Shown here: piece by piece, positions 8,568 to 17,721 of the stretch
Layout: every line of letters starts with the position of its first letter
Numbering within the stretch: the first letter of the stretch is position 1
Assembly (NCBI RefSeq): GCF_023544465.1
Contig: NZ_JALPVL010000021.1
Coordinates: forward strand, 22,944 to 86,943
Length of the DNA: 64,000 nucleotides
Origin: Paractinoplanes maris
Lineage (GTDB): Bacteria; Actinomycetota; Actinomycetes; Mycobacteriales; Micromonosporaceae
Direction of reading: 5' to 3'
Made by a program: the position numbers and the translations under genes
Notes under the pieces: generated by a model
Seen by the model: the letters and a program-made list of their open reading frames with translations, nothing else
Database searches by the model: none
Told to the model about the DNA's origin: nothing

Positions 8568-9635
8568 CGGGCCGAGCGCGTCGCGCAAAGCCGCTCGGCT
8601 CGGGATCCGCAGCTTCTGGAAGACCCGCTGCAGGTGGGTGCCCACGGTTCGATGGGACAGATAGATTCTGGTCGCGATCTGCTTGTTGGTCAGCCCCGAG
8701 GCGGCCAGTTCGGCGACCACCCGTTCCTGGGGCGTGAGCTCCTGGGTGTGCGTGGCGCCGGGTCCGATCCGCAGGTTGCCGGTGCCGCGAAGCTCCCGGG
8801 ACACGCGCGAATGCCACGGCCGCGCTTCGAGATGCGAGAACGTGGCAAGGGCGTCGGTCAGGTGCGGTCGCGCGTTCTTGAGCGATCCGGTACGCCGGAG
8901 GCGCTCCGCGTAGGCCAGCTGCACCCGGGCCCGGTCGTACGGGAGATCGGTCATGCCGGGCAGGGCGAGCACCTGCTCGAAGCGGCCGATGCCACCCGGG
9001 TCGGCGATCGCGGCGGCACATCCGGTCAGCAGCCTCGCCCGGGGCGAAAGGCCGGCGCTGTCCGTGCCAGGCAGCATCGCCACATACCGGCGGGCGACGT
9101 CCGCGCGATCGGTCCGGACGGCACACTCGACGATGTCCACGGACGCCGCCAGGGCCAGCGGAAGATTGGCGGCGAACGTGCTGGGCGCGGCGAGGTCGGA
9201 GACGCACCGGAACGCCTGCTCGAAATCGTCCCGGCCCTGCGCCACGAGGCACTGCACGTAGAGCGAATAGAGGCGGACGGCCGCCGATCCTCGCCGGCGG
9301 GCCCAGTCCTCCAGATCCGCGGCCAGGCGCTGGGCCTCCTCGTCCTCGCCCCGGGCGGCGGCGATGACGGCGGTGACGACCCACAGCGGCCAGCGCAGTT
9401 CCTGATACCCGTGCGACTCGCACAGCTGGACCCCCGTGCCGGCCAGTCGCAAGGCCTCATCCCACACCCCGGTCAGCAGGTCGTCGAAGCACAGCGCGGT
9501 GAGGGCCCGGATCGTGGTCTCGGTCGCCGAGGAGGCGCTGCCCCGACGGAGGATCGCCTCGTGTCCCTCCCAGGTGGGCTGGTGGTTGCCGCGTGGATCG
9601 AACGGCACCATGACTGAGACTCCGTCGGCTCCCAT
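8562..9635 (-). CDS. LuxR-type regulator lacking the N-terminal ATPase
   Basis: 357 residues: a helical TPR-like sensor region (about 30-280) and a C-terminal LuxR helix-turn-helix with LTPQERVVAELAASGLTNKQ and RTVGTHLQRVFQKLRI. It corresponds to the C-terminal third of a LAL regulator; no Walker motifs are present, and none were found in the 236 bp upstream. It may be a 5'-truncated LAL gene or a natural short form. The ATG at 9635 has an AGGGAG ribosome-binding site at 7-nt spacing. Its stop codon abuts the stop of the neighbouring 930-residue LAL, and it is divergent from the SDR-GMC-Rieske operon, which makes it a candidate regulator of that operon. Confidence 0.85.
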   Translation of the reverse strand: MGADGVSVMVPFDPRGNHQPTWEGHEAILRRGSASSATETTIRALTALCFDDLLTGVWDEALRLAGTGVQLCESHGYQELRWPLWVVTAVIAAARGEDEEAQRLAADLEDWARRRGSAAVRLYSLYVQCLVAQGRDDFEQAFRCVSDLAAPSTFAANLPLALAASVDIVECAVRTDRADVARRYVAMLPGTDSAGLSPRARLLTGCAAAIADPGGIGRFEQVLALPGMTDLPYDRARVQLAYAERLRRTGSLKNARPHLTDALATFSHLEARPWHSRVSRELRGTGNLRIGPGATHTQELTPQERVVAELAASGLTNKQIATRIYLSHRTVGTHLQRVFQKLRIPSRAALRDALGPS

Positions 9636-9871
9636 GACACTTCTCCCTGGATGATCGCGATCCCGCCGAGGTCCGTCCGGCGGTGAGTTCACCCTCGGTC
9701 ACCGGGCGGGACAGCCACCCCGGGTAACCCACGGGGATCGCTCCAGGGTGCCCGGGCTCACACCCGGCATGGGCTGTTCGACAGATGCCCGGGGCCGGTC
9801 GGCGGCGGGACGCTGACGTCTCGGGCGTGCGCATCCTGCCCACGTCCGCTCTCCATCAGGAAGGCGGCATC

Positions 9872-10594
9872 GTGCCCAGCATCCTCACCGGAGCAGTCGT
9901 TCTCGTCACCGGAGCCAACGGTGGCCTGGGAACCGAATTCGTCCAGCAATGCCTGTCCCGGGGCGCGGCGAAGGTCTACGCCACTGCCCGTACGCCGCGA
10001 CACCGGCCCGACCCGCGGATCGTCGCCCTGTCGCTGGATGTCACCGACGAGGAATCCGTGGCCGAGGCCGCGGCGATCGCCGGCGACACCACGGTCCTGA
10101 TCAACAACGCCGGCGTGCTGCGGTTCGGCGATTCCCTGCTGTCCGACAGCATGGCCGACATCCGGAGCACCTTCGAGACCAACTTCTTCGGCCCGTTGCT
10201 GGTCACCCGGGCCTTCGCCCCGGTGCTGCGGGCCAACGGCGGCGGCGCCCTGATCGACGTGCACTCGATCTTCAGCTGGCTGGCCCTGATGGGCTCGTAC
10301 AGTGCGGCCAAGGCGGCCCTGTGGTCGGCCACCAACTCGTTCCGGCAGGATCTGGCCGGGCAGGGCACCCAGGTGGTCGGCCTGCACCTCGGGGTGACGG
10401 CCACCCCGATGACGGTGGGATACCAGGCGCCGATGAACCGGGCCTCCGACGTCGTCCGCATCGCCCTGGACGGGCTGGAAGCCGGGGAACTCGAGGTCAT
10501 CACCGATGACCGCACCGCGGCCGTGAAGCAAGGCCTGTGTGGTTCCATCGGAGATCTCTACCCCCGGTTCGCGCGGCCCGGACAGTCGTCATGA
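9872..10594 (+). CDS. short-chain dehydrogenase/reductase
   Basis: 240 residues, classical SDR. The NAD(P) motif is VLVTGANGGLGTEF (TGxxxGxG), the NNAG motif is VLINNAGVLRF, and the catalytic pair is SYSAAKAAL (YxxxK) with an upstream HSIFSW serine. The GTG at 9872 follows AGGAAGG; longer upstream extensions read poorly. Its stop overlaps the ATG of the GMC oxidoreductase (ATGA), making it the first gene of a three-gene oxidative operon. It probably interconverts an alcohol and a carbonyl; the substrate is unknown. Confidence 0.92.
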   Translation: MPSILTGAVVLVTGANGGLGTEFVQQCLSRGAAKVYATARTPRHRPDPRIVALSLDVTDEESVAEAAAIAGDTTVLINNAGVLRFGDSLLSDSMADIRSTFETNFFGPLLVTRAFAPVLRANGGGALIDVHSIFSWLALMGSYSAAKAALWSATNSFRQDLAGQGTQVVGLHLGVTATPMTVGYQAPMNRASDVVRIALDGLEAGELEVITDDRTAAVKQGLCGSIGDLYPRFARPGQSS

Positions 10595-12324
10595 CCGGCT
10601 TCGACTACGACGTACTGATCATCGGCTCGGGCTTCGGGGGCAGCGTCGCGGCGCTCCGAGCCGCCGAGAAGGGCTATCGCGTCGGCGTCGTCGAGTCCGG
10701 TCGTCGCTGGCCGGACCGGGACATCCCGAGGACCCAGTGGGATCTGCCGGGCTTCCTGTGGCTACCGGCGGCCGAGTTGTACGGGATCCAGCGGATCGAA
10801 TACCTGGACGACGTGCTCATCCTGTCCGGCGCGGGCGTCGGCGGCGGCTCGCATGTCTACGCCAACACGCTCTACGTCCCGCCGAAAAGGTTCTTCGACG
10901 CGCCCGAATGGGCGCACATCACCGACTGGGCCGACGAGCTCGCCCCGTGCATCGACCAGGCCCGGCGGATGCTCGGCGTCGTTCGCTATCCGTACCAGCC
11001 CACCGATGTCGACCGGCACATGCGCGCGGTCGCGGTCGACATCGGCCGGGGCGAGACCTTCAATCCGGCTCCGGTGGGAGTGTATTTCGGTCAGCCCGGC
11101 GTGGAGGCCGACGATCCCTATTTCGGCGGTGCCGGGCCACGGCGTACGGGATGCGTCTCGTGCGGAAACTGCAACAACGGCTGTGGGCGCAACGCGAAGA
11201 ACAAGCTGACGACCAATTACCTCTACCTGGCGGAAGCGCTCGGCGCCGAAGTGCACGAGTTGAGCGAGGCCTACGACCTCGCCCCGATTGAAGGCGGCGG
11301 ATTCGAGGTACGCACCCGCCACCCGGGATGGGCCCAGCGGGCGGGACAGGTGCGCCACCACACCTACACGGCGCACCAGGTCATCGTGGCCGCGCACGCC
11401 TACGGAACCGCCAAGCTCCTCCACCACATGCAGCACAAGGGTCGTCTGCGGGACCTGTCGGGCCAGCTCGGGCAGCGGGCCCGGACCAACTCGGAACAAC
11501 TGCTGGCCGTCACCCGGAGCTACGAGGCCTGGCAGCGGGATCCGGAGAAGGTCCGCCTCACGCCGGGTTCCGTGTCGATCACCTGCGGCGTCTGGCCCGA
11601 TCCGGTGACCAGTGTCGAGCCGGTCTACTGGGGAGTCGGGAGTGATCTGTTCGCGCTGCTGGTGACGGAACATCAGCACGGCGCCCAGAAACACCCCACG
11701 ATGTCCTGGCTCAAGGATCTGGTCGAACATCCCGGCCGGGTCCTGTCGTACGACGACGCCCGCCACTGGTCCGAGCGAGCGGTGATCATGCTGTGCTCGC
11801 AGACGACGGACACCTCGATCGAGCTGTACTGGGACGACGGGCGGTTGCGAAGCCGGCACGGAGAAGGAGCAGCACCGTCGGTCCACATCCCGATCGTCGA
11901 GGACTTCGTCGACCGGCTGGCCGCGAAGATGGACAGCCGCGAAGGTGCGCTGCTGTTCGAGGTCATCAACCGCGGCGCCTCGGCGCACTTCGTCGGTGGC
12001 GTCCCGATCGGCGACACCGGCGACAGCGGGGCGGTCGATCCTTATCTCCGCCTGTTCGGTCAGCCCGGGCTGCACGTCATGGACGGCAGCGTGATGCCGG
12101 CGAACCCGGGGGTGAACCCGTCCCTGACGATCACGGCCCTGGTCGAGCGCGCGATGTCGCTCTGGCCCAACAACGGGGACCCGGATCCGAGGCCACCGCT
12201 GGGATCCGGCTATGCGCGCCTCGATCCCATTCCGCCACGCCGGCCGGCCGTGCCCGTGGGCGCTCCGGGCGAACTGCGCCTCGACGCGAGGAAGTCCGCC
12301 GTCATCCCCGACTATCCGTACTGA
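10591..12324 (+). CDS. GMC-family oxidoreductase (cholesterol-oxidase-like)
   Basis: 577 residues. The FAD-binding Rossmann motif is GSGFGGSVAALRAAEKG (residues 12-28). The C-terminal GMC signature is MDGSVMPANPGVNPSLTITA. A Cys cluster, C188-x2-C191-x2-C194-x3-C198 followed by AKN, matches the region seen in ChoD-type cholesterol oxidases and could bind a metal or Fe-S centre (inference). Members oxidise sterol or other alcohols using FAD. It is coupled to the SDR by a 4-nt overlap and followed 26 nt later by a Rieske-like protein, suggesting a small electron-transfer chain. Confidence 0.9.
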   Translation: MTGFDYDVLIIGSGFGGSVAALRAAEKGYRVGVVESGRRWPDRDIPRTQWDLPGFLWLPAAELYGIQRIEYLDDVLILSGAGVGGGSHVYANTLYVPPKRFFDAPEWAHITDWADELAPCIDQARRMLGVVRYPYQPTDVDRHMRAVAVDIGRGETFNPAPVGVYFGQPGVEADDPYFGGAGPRRTGCVSCGNCNNGCGRNAKNKLTTNYLYLAEALGAEVHELSEAYDLAPIEGGGFEVRTRHPGWAQRAGQVRHHTYTAHQVIVAAHAYGTAKLLHHMQHKGRLRDLSGQLGQRARTNSEQLLAVTRSYEAWQRDPEKVRLTPGSVSITCGVWPDPVTSVEPVYWGVGSDLFALLVTEHQHGAQKHPTMSWLKDLVEHPGRVLSYDDARHWSERAVIMLCSQTTDTSIELYWDDGRLRSRHGEGAAPSVHIPIVEDFVDRLAAKMDSREGALLFEVINRGASAHFVGGVPIGDTGDSGAVDPYLRLFGQPGLHVMDGSVMPANPGVNPSLTITALVERAMSLWPNNGDPDPRPPLGSGYARLDPIPPRRPAVPVGAPGELRLDARKSAVIPDYPY

Positions 12325-12350
12325 ACAGCACCCCACGAAGGAGGAAGACC

Positions 12351-12692
12351 ATGACTGTCGCGTACGGGAGAGGCGATCTCCGCACGCTCGGGCCGGGCGA
12401 TGCGGTCCCCGACGACTGCGTCGTCGCCTTCTACTTGGACGATCTCCGGCGGCGCGTCTCGGTCGTGCGCGTCCACGACCACCTGTACGCCTTCGACGAC
12501 CTCTGCCCGTGCGGCGACAACCCGCCATGTCCGCTGTCCGGAGGCCGCCTGACCGGCACGACGATCATGTGCCAGTGTCACGGCTCCCAGTTCGACATCA
12601 CCACCGGTTCGGTGCTGCGCGGCCCGGCCCGGACATCGCTCAGGACCTACCAGGCAAGTGATATCGATGGAAGCATTCGGATCCGGGCCTAG
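12351..12692 (+). CDS. Rieske-type [2Fe-2S] ferredoxin with altered first ligand motif
   Basis: 113 residues, the size of a stand-alone Rieske ferredoxin. The second ligand motif is canonical: C74-Q-C-H77 in MCQCHGSQFD. The first, normally C-x-H, reads C52-P-C54-G-D-N-P-P-C60, so the expected His is replaced by Cys and there are about three extra residues before CPLSGG. The remaining fold is normal (FYLDDLRRRVSVVRV, then FDITTGSVLRGPA). It has an AAGGAGGA ribosome-binding site. It probably serves as the electron partner of the SDR/GMC operon. Either the cluster has 3Cys/1His ligation or another residue substitutes; I cannot tell whether this is a family-wide trait. Confidence 0.85.
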   Translation: MTVAYGRGDLRTLGPGDAVPDDCVVAFYLDDLRRRVSVVRVHDHLYAFDDLCPCGDNPPCPLSGGRLTGTTIMCQCHGSQFDITTGSVLRGPARTSLRTYQASDIDGSIRIRA

Positions 12693-13087
12693 GGGCGTTC
12701 GGCAAGGACGTCAGCCGACTGGCTCGCGGCCGAGCGAGTCATGCAGAATTCGTTCCCGGCCGGATCAAGCAGAACGACCCAGCCATCGCCGTCCGCCGTC
12801 CGGTGGTTGTCGAACATTGTCGCGCCCAGCGCCACGAGGCGATCGACCTCCGCGTCGCGGTCCCGATCGCCCGGCTCGAGGCAGACGTGAACCCGGTTCT
12901 TCACCGTCTTGCCCTCGGGAACGGCTTGGAAGAACAACCGGGGGCCGCCCGGCGGTTCGATGACGACCTCGGTGTCGCCGGGAGCGGAATCCGGGTGAAG
13001 GGGGTGGCCGACAACTTCGCTCCAGAACTGCGCCAACGTGTAGGGGTCAGCGCAGTCGAACGAGACGTTCCGAATGAAGGACACCAT
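12689..13087 (-). CDS. VOC-superfamily (glyoxalase/bleomycin-resistance-like) protein
   Basis: 132 residues, a single VOC module pair. It opens MVSFIRNVSFDCADP with FWSEVVGHP, and the C-terminal half has WVVLLDPAGNEFCMT. VOC proteins include metal-dependent lyases, dioxygenases and drug-binding proteins; the C-terminal DPAGNEFC metal-site region is intact. The ATG at 13087 is preferred because the fold starts there; the ribosome-binding site is weak. Its TAG stop shares the CTAG palindrome with the Rieske gene stop, so the two genes overlap tail to tail. Confidence 0.85.
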   Translation of the reverse strand: MVSFIRNVSFDCADPYTLAQFWSEVVGHPLHPDSAPGDTEVVIEPPGGPRLFFQAVPEGKTVKNRVHVCLEPGDRDRDAEVDRLVALGATMFDNHRTADGDGWVVLLDPAGNEFCMTRSAASQSADVLAERP

Positions 13088-13228
13088 GACGGCACAGCGT
13101 AAAGGCCGTCGATCGGCCACGCATGCCGCTGAGCCACTGCATGGCGATGGGGAGAGCCCCTGGTGGGCGTCGGCTCACATCACCGGCAGCTCGGAGCGGT
13201 CAGCCGGTGACGGACGTGGAAGGGTCGG

Positions 13229-13609
13229 CTACACCTCCGGTACTCGTCGTCTCAGGAGGCAGAACTCGTTGCCCTCGGGGTCGGCGAGGACGTGCCAGGA
13301 CTCGTTGCCGGTCTGGCCGACGTCGGCTGGGCGGGCGCCGGCCGCGAGCAAGCGCTCCAGCTCCTGCGCCTGATCCCGGTCGGTGGCGTTGACGTCGATG
13401 TGCAGACGCGACTTGCCGGCCCGGGGCTCGTCGGTGCGGCTGAGGATGATCGTGGGCTGCGGGCCGCCGAAACCGGTCCCGGGCGGGCCGATCTCAATGT
13501 CGTCGCCGTCACGCTCCAGTTCGACGTAGCCCAGCACCTCGCACCAGAACCGGGCCAGCAGTTCGGGATCGCGGGCGTCCAGGACCAGTTCGGTGATGCG
13601 GGCTGCCAT
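13229..13609 (-). CDS. VOC-superfamily protein
   Basis: 126 residues, paralogous in architecture to the neighbouring VOC protein: N-terminal ITELVLDARDPELLARFW, CEVLGYVELERDGDDIEIG, central HIDVNATDRDQAQ and C-terminal WHVLADPEGNEFCLL. It has a well-placed AGGGTGATCAG ribosome-binding site. It lies between another VOC gene and an aldo/keto reductase on the same strand, but with 141-bp and 38-bp gaps. The substrate is unknown. Confidence 0.88.
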   Translation of the reverse strand: MAARITELVLDARDPELLARFWCEVLGYVELERDGDDIEIGPPGTGFGGPQPTIILSRTDEPRAGKSRLHIDVNATDRDQAQELERLLAAGARPADVGQTGNESWHVLADPEGNEFCLLRRRVPEV

Positions 13610-13647
13610 CTGATCACCCTAACCGGGTACGCCGCGAACGAGGGGTC

Positions 13648-14571
13648 TCAGTGCGCCTCGTCGAGGCGGCGGCGCAGGTCGGGGGTGAGTTTCAGGTCCC
13701 GGGCGGCCATCACCTCGTCGAGGCGGGGTGGGGTGCTGGCGCCGACGAGGGGGAAGACCGGTGGGTCGCCGGCCAGCAGCCAGGCCAGCACCACCTGGTT
13801 CCGGGTGGCGCCGAGTTCACGCGACACCTCGGTCAGCGCCGCGAGCCGGCGGTCGGTGCCGGGGTGGTCGTAGGCCTCTTCGAGAGGACGGTCGGCCCGG
13901 CCGTAACCGCCGTTGAGCAGCGCGGAGTAGGCCCAGAGGTCGAGGTCGCAAGTCCGGGCGTAGTCGAGGGTCTCGGGGAACACCTGGCGGTGCGCCCAGG
14001 ACTCCAGCGGGGCGCCGGGGCGGGGCTGCAGATAAGAGTGGCGCAGTTGCAGCGCTGTCCAGGCGGGACCGGTGGCCAGGGCACGAGCCTGCTCGACCCG
14101 CCACGCCGGGGTGTTCGAGGCTCCCAAGCGCGCGGTCAGGCCCTCGGCGGCCAGCTCGCCGAACGCGCCCACCGTCTCGGCCAGCGGCACCGAGCGGTCC
14201 TCGACGTGGGCCCAGTACATGTCGACGTGGCCGGTGCCGAGGCGGCGCAGGCTGCCGGTCAGCGCGGAGCGGATCACCGGCGCGGACAAGCCTTCCATGG
14301 CGTCCAGGCCGCGGGCCGGGTCGGTCGGCTCGGCGCCCACCTTGGTGCTGATCAGGACGTGGTCACGCACGCCCGGCCGCTGGGCCAGCCAGCGGCCGAT
14401 CACCTGTTCGCTCTGGCCACCCCGGCCCGAGGGGTGGAGCCAGAACGAGTAGTTGTCGGCGGTGTCGATCCACCGGCCGCCGAGCTCGACGAACCGGTCG
14501 AGCAGCGCGAACGATTCCGCCTCACCGATCCGCGTCCCGAACCGCATGGCTCCCAGCACGATCTCCGTCAT
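13648..14571 (-). CDS. aldo/keto reductase
   Basis: 307 residues, AKR fold. The catalytic residues lie in WIDTADNYSFW (Asp, Tyr), VLISTKVGAE (Lys) and MYWAHVEDRS (His), with ATRNQVVLAWLLAGDP near the C terminus. It is distantly related to the aldo/keto reductase at the left of the window and is not a recent duplicate. The ATG at 14571 is where the barrel begins (MTEIVLGAMRFG); upstream codons are low-complexity. The substrate is unknown. Confidence 0.9.
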   Translation of the reverse strand: MTEIVLGAMRFGTRIGEAESFALLDRFVELGGRWIDTADNYSFWLHPSGRGGQSEQVIGRWLAQRPGVRDHVLISTKVGAEPTDPARGLDAMEGLSAPVIRSALTGSLRRLGTGHVDMYWAHVEDRSVPLAETVGAFGELAAEGLTARLGASNTPAWRVEQARALATGPAWTALQLRHSYLQPRPGAPLESWAHRQVFPETLDYARTCDLDLWAYSALLNGGYGRADRPLEEAYDHPGTDRRLAALTEVSRELGATRNQVVLAWLLAGDPPVFPLVGASTPPRLDEVMAARDLKLTPDLRRRLDEAH

Positions 14572-14605
14572 GCCGGCGATCCTGCTGGCTCGAGCGCACT
14601 CGAAG

Positions 14606-15679
14606 TCAAGGGCCGAGGCGCCGGTAGTACTCGCTCGGGCCGGCCAGTCCGAGCCGATCGGCCGCGCTGACGGCAGCCTGGAACACGACGGGCGGCAGCC
14701 GAGGAATGTCACGGGCCTGCCGGTCCGCCTCGGTGAACACTTCCCTCGCCGAATCGGCCTCCGCCGAGCCGGCCAGCAGGAACAGCTCCTCGACGTACGC
14801 GCGGGCGAGGCCGGTCTCGCGCCAGTCGGGGACGTCGTCGAAGGCTTGCCGGCACTCGATCAGCGCGGCCCATGCGGCTCGATGATGGCCGGCCCGGCGT
14901 TCCAGCGCGGCGAGGGTCCGCCAGGCCGACGCGGCGTCCCAGGGGTCCTCGGCCCAGGCCACGGCTTCGCGCTGGGCGGCTGCCGCCTCGGCGAGTGCGC
15001 CCAGGTCGGCCAAGTAGTACTGCAACTGGCTGAGCGTGTGCGCGTCCCGGGGCCGGTCGGCGGCCCAGCGGTCGAGCCATTCCCGGGCCGTACGGGAATC
15101 GCCGATCAGCTGGGCGCGCTGGATCCAGGTCATCGGGTCCTCGGCGGCCGGGTCGGCCGGGAAGCGTTCCTGCCCGTCGCGGAACCACTCGGCCAGGCGC
15201 TGTCCGGACACCCACGGGCGGTCGTCGTCGAGCAGCAGCTCCAGCGTCGCGTCACGGTCGGCGTGCTCGCTGTCGCGGACGAAGGCGATGGTCTCCGGCA
15301 CCCCGGCGGCGAAGAGGTGCTCCAGGTCGTAGCCGCACGAGGTGTCGAAGTTGGCCAGTTTAATCCGGCCCTGCAGCCACACGTCCTCGACCCGGCGGAA
15401 CGTGGCGAGCAGGAACCCGGCCAGCTCGATCTCCTCGGTCAGTCCCTGGAACGGGGCCTCCCCCCGGCACTCGGCCTCCTGCTCGGCCAGCCATCGCACC
15501 AGCGGCAGATCATCGGGCCGCAGGTCGTATTGCAGGGCCCACAGCACGGTCGCCCGCCGCGCGGCATTGCCGTCGTAGTCGTCGCCCTCGGCGTCCGTAG
15601 CTCGCGTGTAACGCAGATCCGCCCACGCGTCCGCGGACTCCCGCATCCGTTCCAGCTCGCGCCGCGCCATCTCCAACAT
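14606..15679 (-). CDS. uncharacterised helical-repeat (TPR-like) protein
   Basis: 357 residues with no catalytic motif recognised. The sequence is rich in Ala, Arg, Glu and Trp and has TPR/HEAT-like helix pairs, for example AHTLSQLQYYLADLGALAEA, AWRTLAALERRAGHHRAAW and LARAYVEELFLLAGSAEADS. No signal peptide or membrane segment is present. Start at 15679 (MLEMARREL); an in-frame ATG three codons in is possible. It is divergent from the first S9 peptidase with only 37 bp between the two starts, so they probably share regulatory DNA. Confidence 0.7.
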   Translation of the reverse strand: MLEMARRELERMRESADAWADLRYTRATDAEGDDYDGNAARRATVLWALQYDLRPDDLPLVRWLAEQEAECRGEAPFQGLTEEIELAGFLLATFRRVEDVWLQGRIKLANFDTSCGYDLEHLFAAGVPETIAFVRDSEHADRDATLELLLDDDRPWVSGQRLAEWFRDGQERFPADPAAEDPMTWIQRAQLIGDSRTAREWLDRWAADRPRDAHTLSQLQYYLADLGALAEAAAAQREAVAWAEDPWDAASAWRTLAALERRAGHHRAAWAALIECRQAFDDVPDWRETGLARAYVEELFLLAGSAEADSAREVFTEADRQARDIPRLPPVVFQAAVSAADRLGLAGPSEYYRRLGP

Positions 15680-15716
15680 CGGTCGAAGATCGCACACCGG
15701 TGATAGAAAGCTGTGA

Positions 15717-17699
15717 GTGGGTGCTGACAGCTTTTCGGACCTTGATGCGTACGTTCGTCTGCCGCGACTGGCCGGTCTGTGGCTCTCGCCCGACGGGTGC
15801 CGGCTGGTGACGGGAGTGGGGACGCCGGACCACGCCGGAACGCGTTTCCGCCGGGCGCTGTGGGAAGTCGACCCGGCGGGGGAGCGGCCGGCCCGGCAGC
15901 TGACACACAGCGACGAGGGGGAGTCGGGCGCGGCCTTCACGCCGGACGGCGACCTGTTGTTCGTCTCGTCCCGGCCGTCGGGCGCGGGGGCTCCGGCGGG
16001 CGGCGGCCGGGCTTTGTGGCGGCAACCGGCGGCGGGCGGGGACGCGTCCGTGATCGCCGCCCTGCCCGGCGGCATCCACGGCGTGCGGGTCAGCCCGGTC
16101 GGGACGCTCGTGGCCGGCACCCGGATGCTGCCGTCCTCCGAAGGCGTGGAATCCGACCGGCTGGCGCGGGAGCGGCGCGAGGAGGCCGGGGTCTCGGCGA
16201 TGCTGCACGAGGCGTTTCCGGTGCGGTTGTGGGGTCACGACCTCGGTCCGGACCGGCCGCGGCTCGTCGCCGGCCCGCTCGGTGACGATGGGGAGCTGCG
16301 CGATCTGACCGGGCACGTCGGGCACGCCCTGGACACCGAAGGGGACTGGGAGCTCACTCCGGACGGGCGCCGGGTGGTTGCCGGGTGGCGGGTGGCCGCG
16401 GGCGGTGGGGCGCAACGGTCGGCGCTCGCGGTGATCGACGTGGCGACCGGGGAGCGGCGCCTGCTCGCCGATGACGAGGGGCACGACTACAGCTCGCCCC
16501 GGGTGTCGCCGGACGGGAGCCGGGTGGCGGTTCTTGTCCGGCGGTGGGGGTCGGCCGATGACCCGGACGACTTCTGGCTGGCGCTGGTGCCGGTGGACGG
16601 CGGGCCGGTCCAGGCGCTGACCGCTGACTGGGACCGATGGCCGGAGCAGCCACAGTGGACTCCGGACGGAGCGGCGCTGATCGTGGCGGCCGACGACCAC
16701 GGGCGCTCGCCGTTGTGGCGGGTGGATGCGGTCACCGGCGAGGTGGCGCGGCTCACCGGGGACGACGCCGCCTACACCGATCCCCTGGTCTCGCCGGACG
16801 GGCAGTGGGTGTACGCGTTGCGCAACACGATCGGCCGGGCACCTCATCCGGTGCGGGTGTCGCTGGTTTCGTCCGCAGTGGAGGAGTTGCCCGGACCGGC
16901 GGCGGCCGCACCCGTACCCGGGAAGCTCGAGGAAGTGACGGCGCAAGCCGCTGACGGCACGCCGTTGCGGGCCTGGCTCGCGGTTCCGCACGACGCCGGC
17001 GAGCCGGTGCCGCTGGTGTTGTGGGTCCACGGCGGTCCGATGATGTCGTGGAACGTGTGGAAGTGGAACTCGAATCCGTGGCTCGCCGTGGCGCGCGGAT
17101 ATGCGGTACTGATGCCCGATCCGGCTCTGTCGTCCGGGTACGGGCTCGATTTCCTCCGGCGCGGCTGGGGATCGTGGGGCGACAAGCCGTTCACCGATCT
17201 GATGACGATCACCGACGCGGCCCTGGAACGGCCGGACCTCGACGTCTCGCGGACTGCCGTGGTCGGTGCGTCGTTCGGGGGGTTCATGGCGAACTGGATC
17301 GCCGGGCACACGGATCGGTTCGACGCTGTCGTCACGCACGCCTCGATGTGGGCGCTGGACCAGATGATGACGACGACCGACGCGCCCTACCACTGGTTGC
17401 GCGAGCTGACCCCGGAACGCTTGGAAGCGAACTCGCCGCACCGCTTCGCCGATCAGATCACCACGCCGATGCTGGTCATCCACGGCGACCAGGACTACCG
17501 GGTGCCGATCGGCGAAGGGCTGCGCCTGTGGTGGGATCTGATGTCGCGCTCCGGTGTCGCGCACAAGTTCCTGTACTACCCCGATGAGGGCCACACCGTC
17601 GGCAAGCCCGGCAACGCCCAGGTCTGGCACTCGACGGTGCTGGCGTTCCTCGACCACCACGTCCGGGGTGAGAGATGGCAACGTCCGGAGTCGATCTGA
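15717..17699 (+). CDS. S9-family prolyl oligopeptidase / acylaminoacyl-peptidase
   Basis: 660 residues. N-terminal beta-propeller (about 1-400) with TolB/WD-like blades such as LTPDGRRVVAGW and RVSPDGSRVAVLV, then an alpha/beta-hydrolase catalytic domain. The catalytic triad can be placed: Ser519 in GASFGGF, Asp593 in HGDQDYRVP and His626 in DEGHTV. The lack of a signal peptide suggests a cytoplasmic peptidase that clears short peptides. The GTG start has an AGAAAG sequence upstream, the same leader element found before the next gene. It is the first of a tandem duplicate pair. Confidence 0.92.
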   Translation: MGADSFSDLDAYVRLPRLAGLWLSPDGCRLVTGVGTPDHAGTRFRRALWEVDPAGERPARQLTHSDEGESGAAFTPDGDLLFVSSRPSGAGAPAGGGRALWRQPAAGGDASVIAALPGGIHGVRVSPVGTLVAGTRMLPSSEGVESDRLARERREEAGVSAMLHEAFPVRLWGHDLGPDRPRLVAGPLGDDGELRDLTGHVGHALDTEGDWELTPDGRRVVAGWRVAAGGGAQRSALAVIDVATGERRLLADDEGHDYSSPRVSPDGSRVAVLVRRWGSADDPDDFWLALVPVDGGPVQALTADWDRWPEQPQWTPDGAALIVAADDHGRSPLWRVDAVTGEVARLTGDDAAYTDPLVSPDGQWVYALRNTIGRAPHPVRVSLVSSAVEELPGPAAAAPVPGKLEEVTAQAADGTPLRAWLAVPHDAGEPVPLVLWVHGGPMMSWNVWKWNSNPWLAVARGYAVLMPDPALSSGYGLDFLRRGWGSWGDKPFTDLMTITDAALERPDLDVSRTAVVGASFGGFMANWIAGHTDRFDAVVTHASMWALDQMMTTTDAPYHWLRELTPERLEANSPHRFADQITTPMLVIHGDQDYRVPIGEGLRLWWDLMSRSGVAHKFLYYPDEGHTVGKPGNAQVWHSTVLAFLDHHVRGERWQRPESI

Positions 17700-17721
17700 A
17701 CGACGGTGGTAGAAAGGCCCG

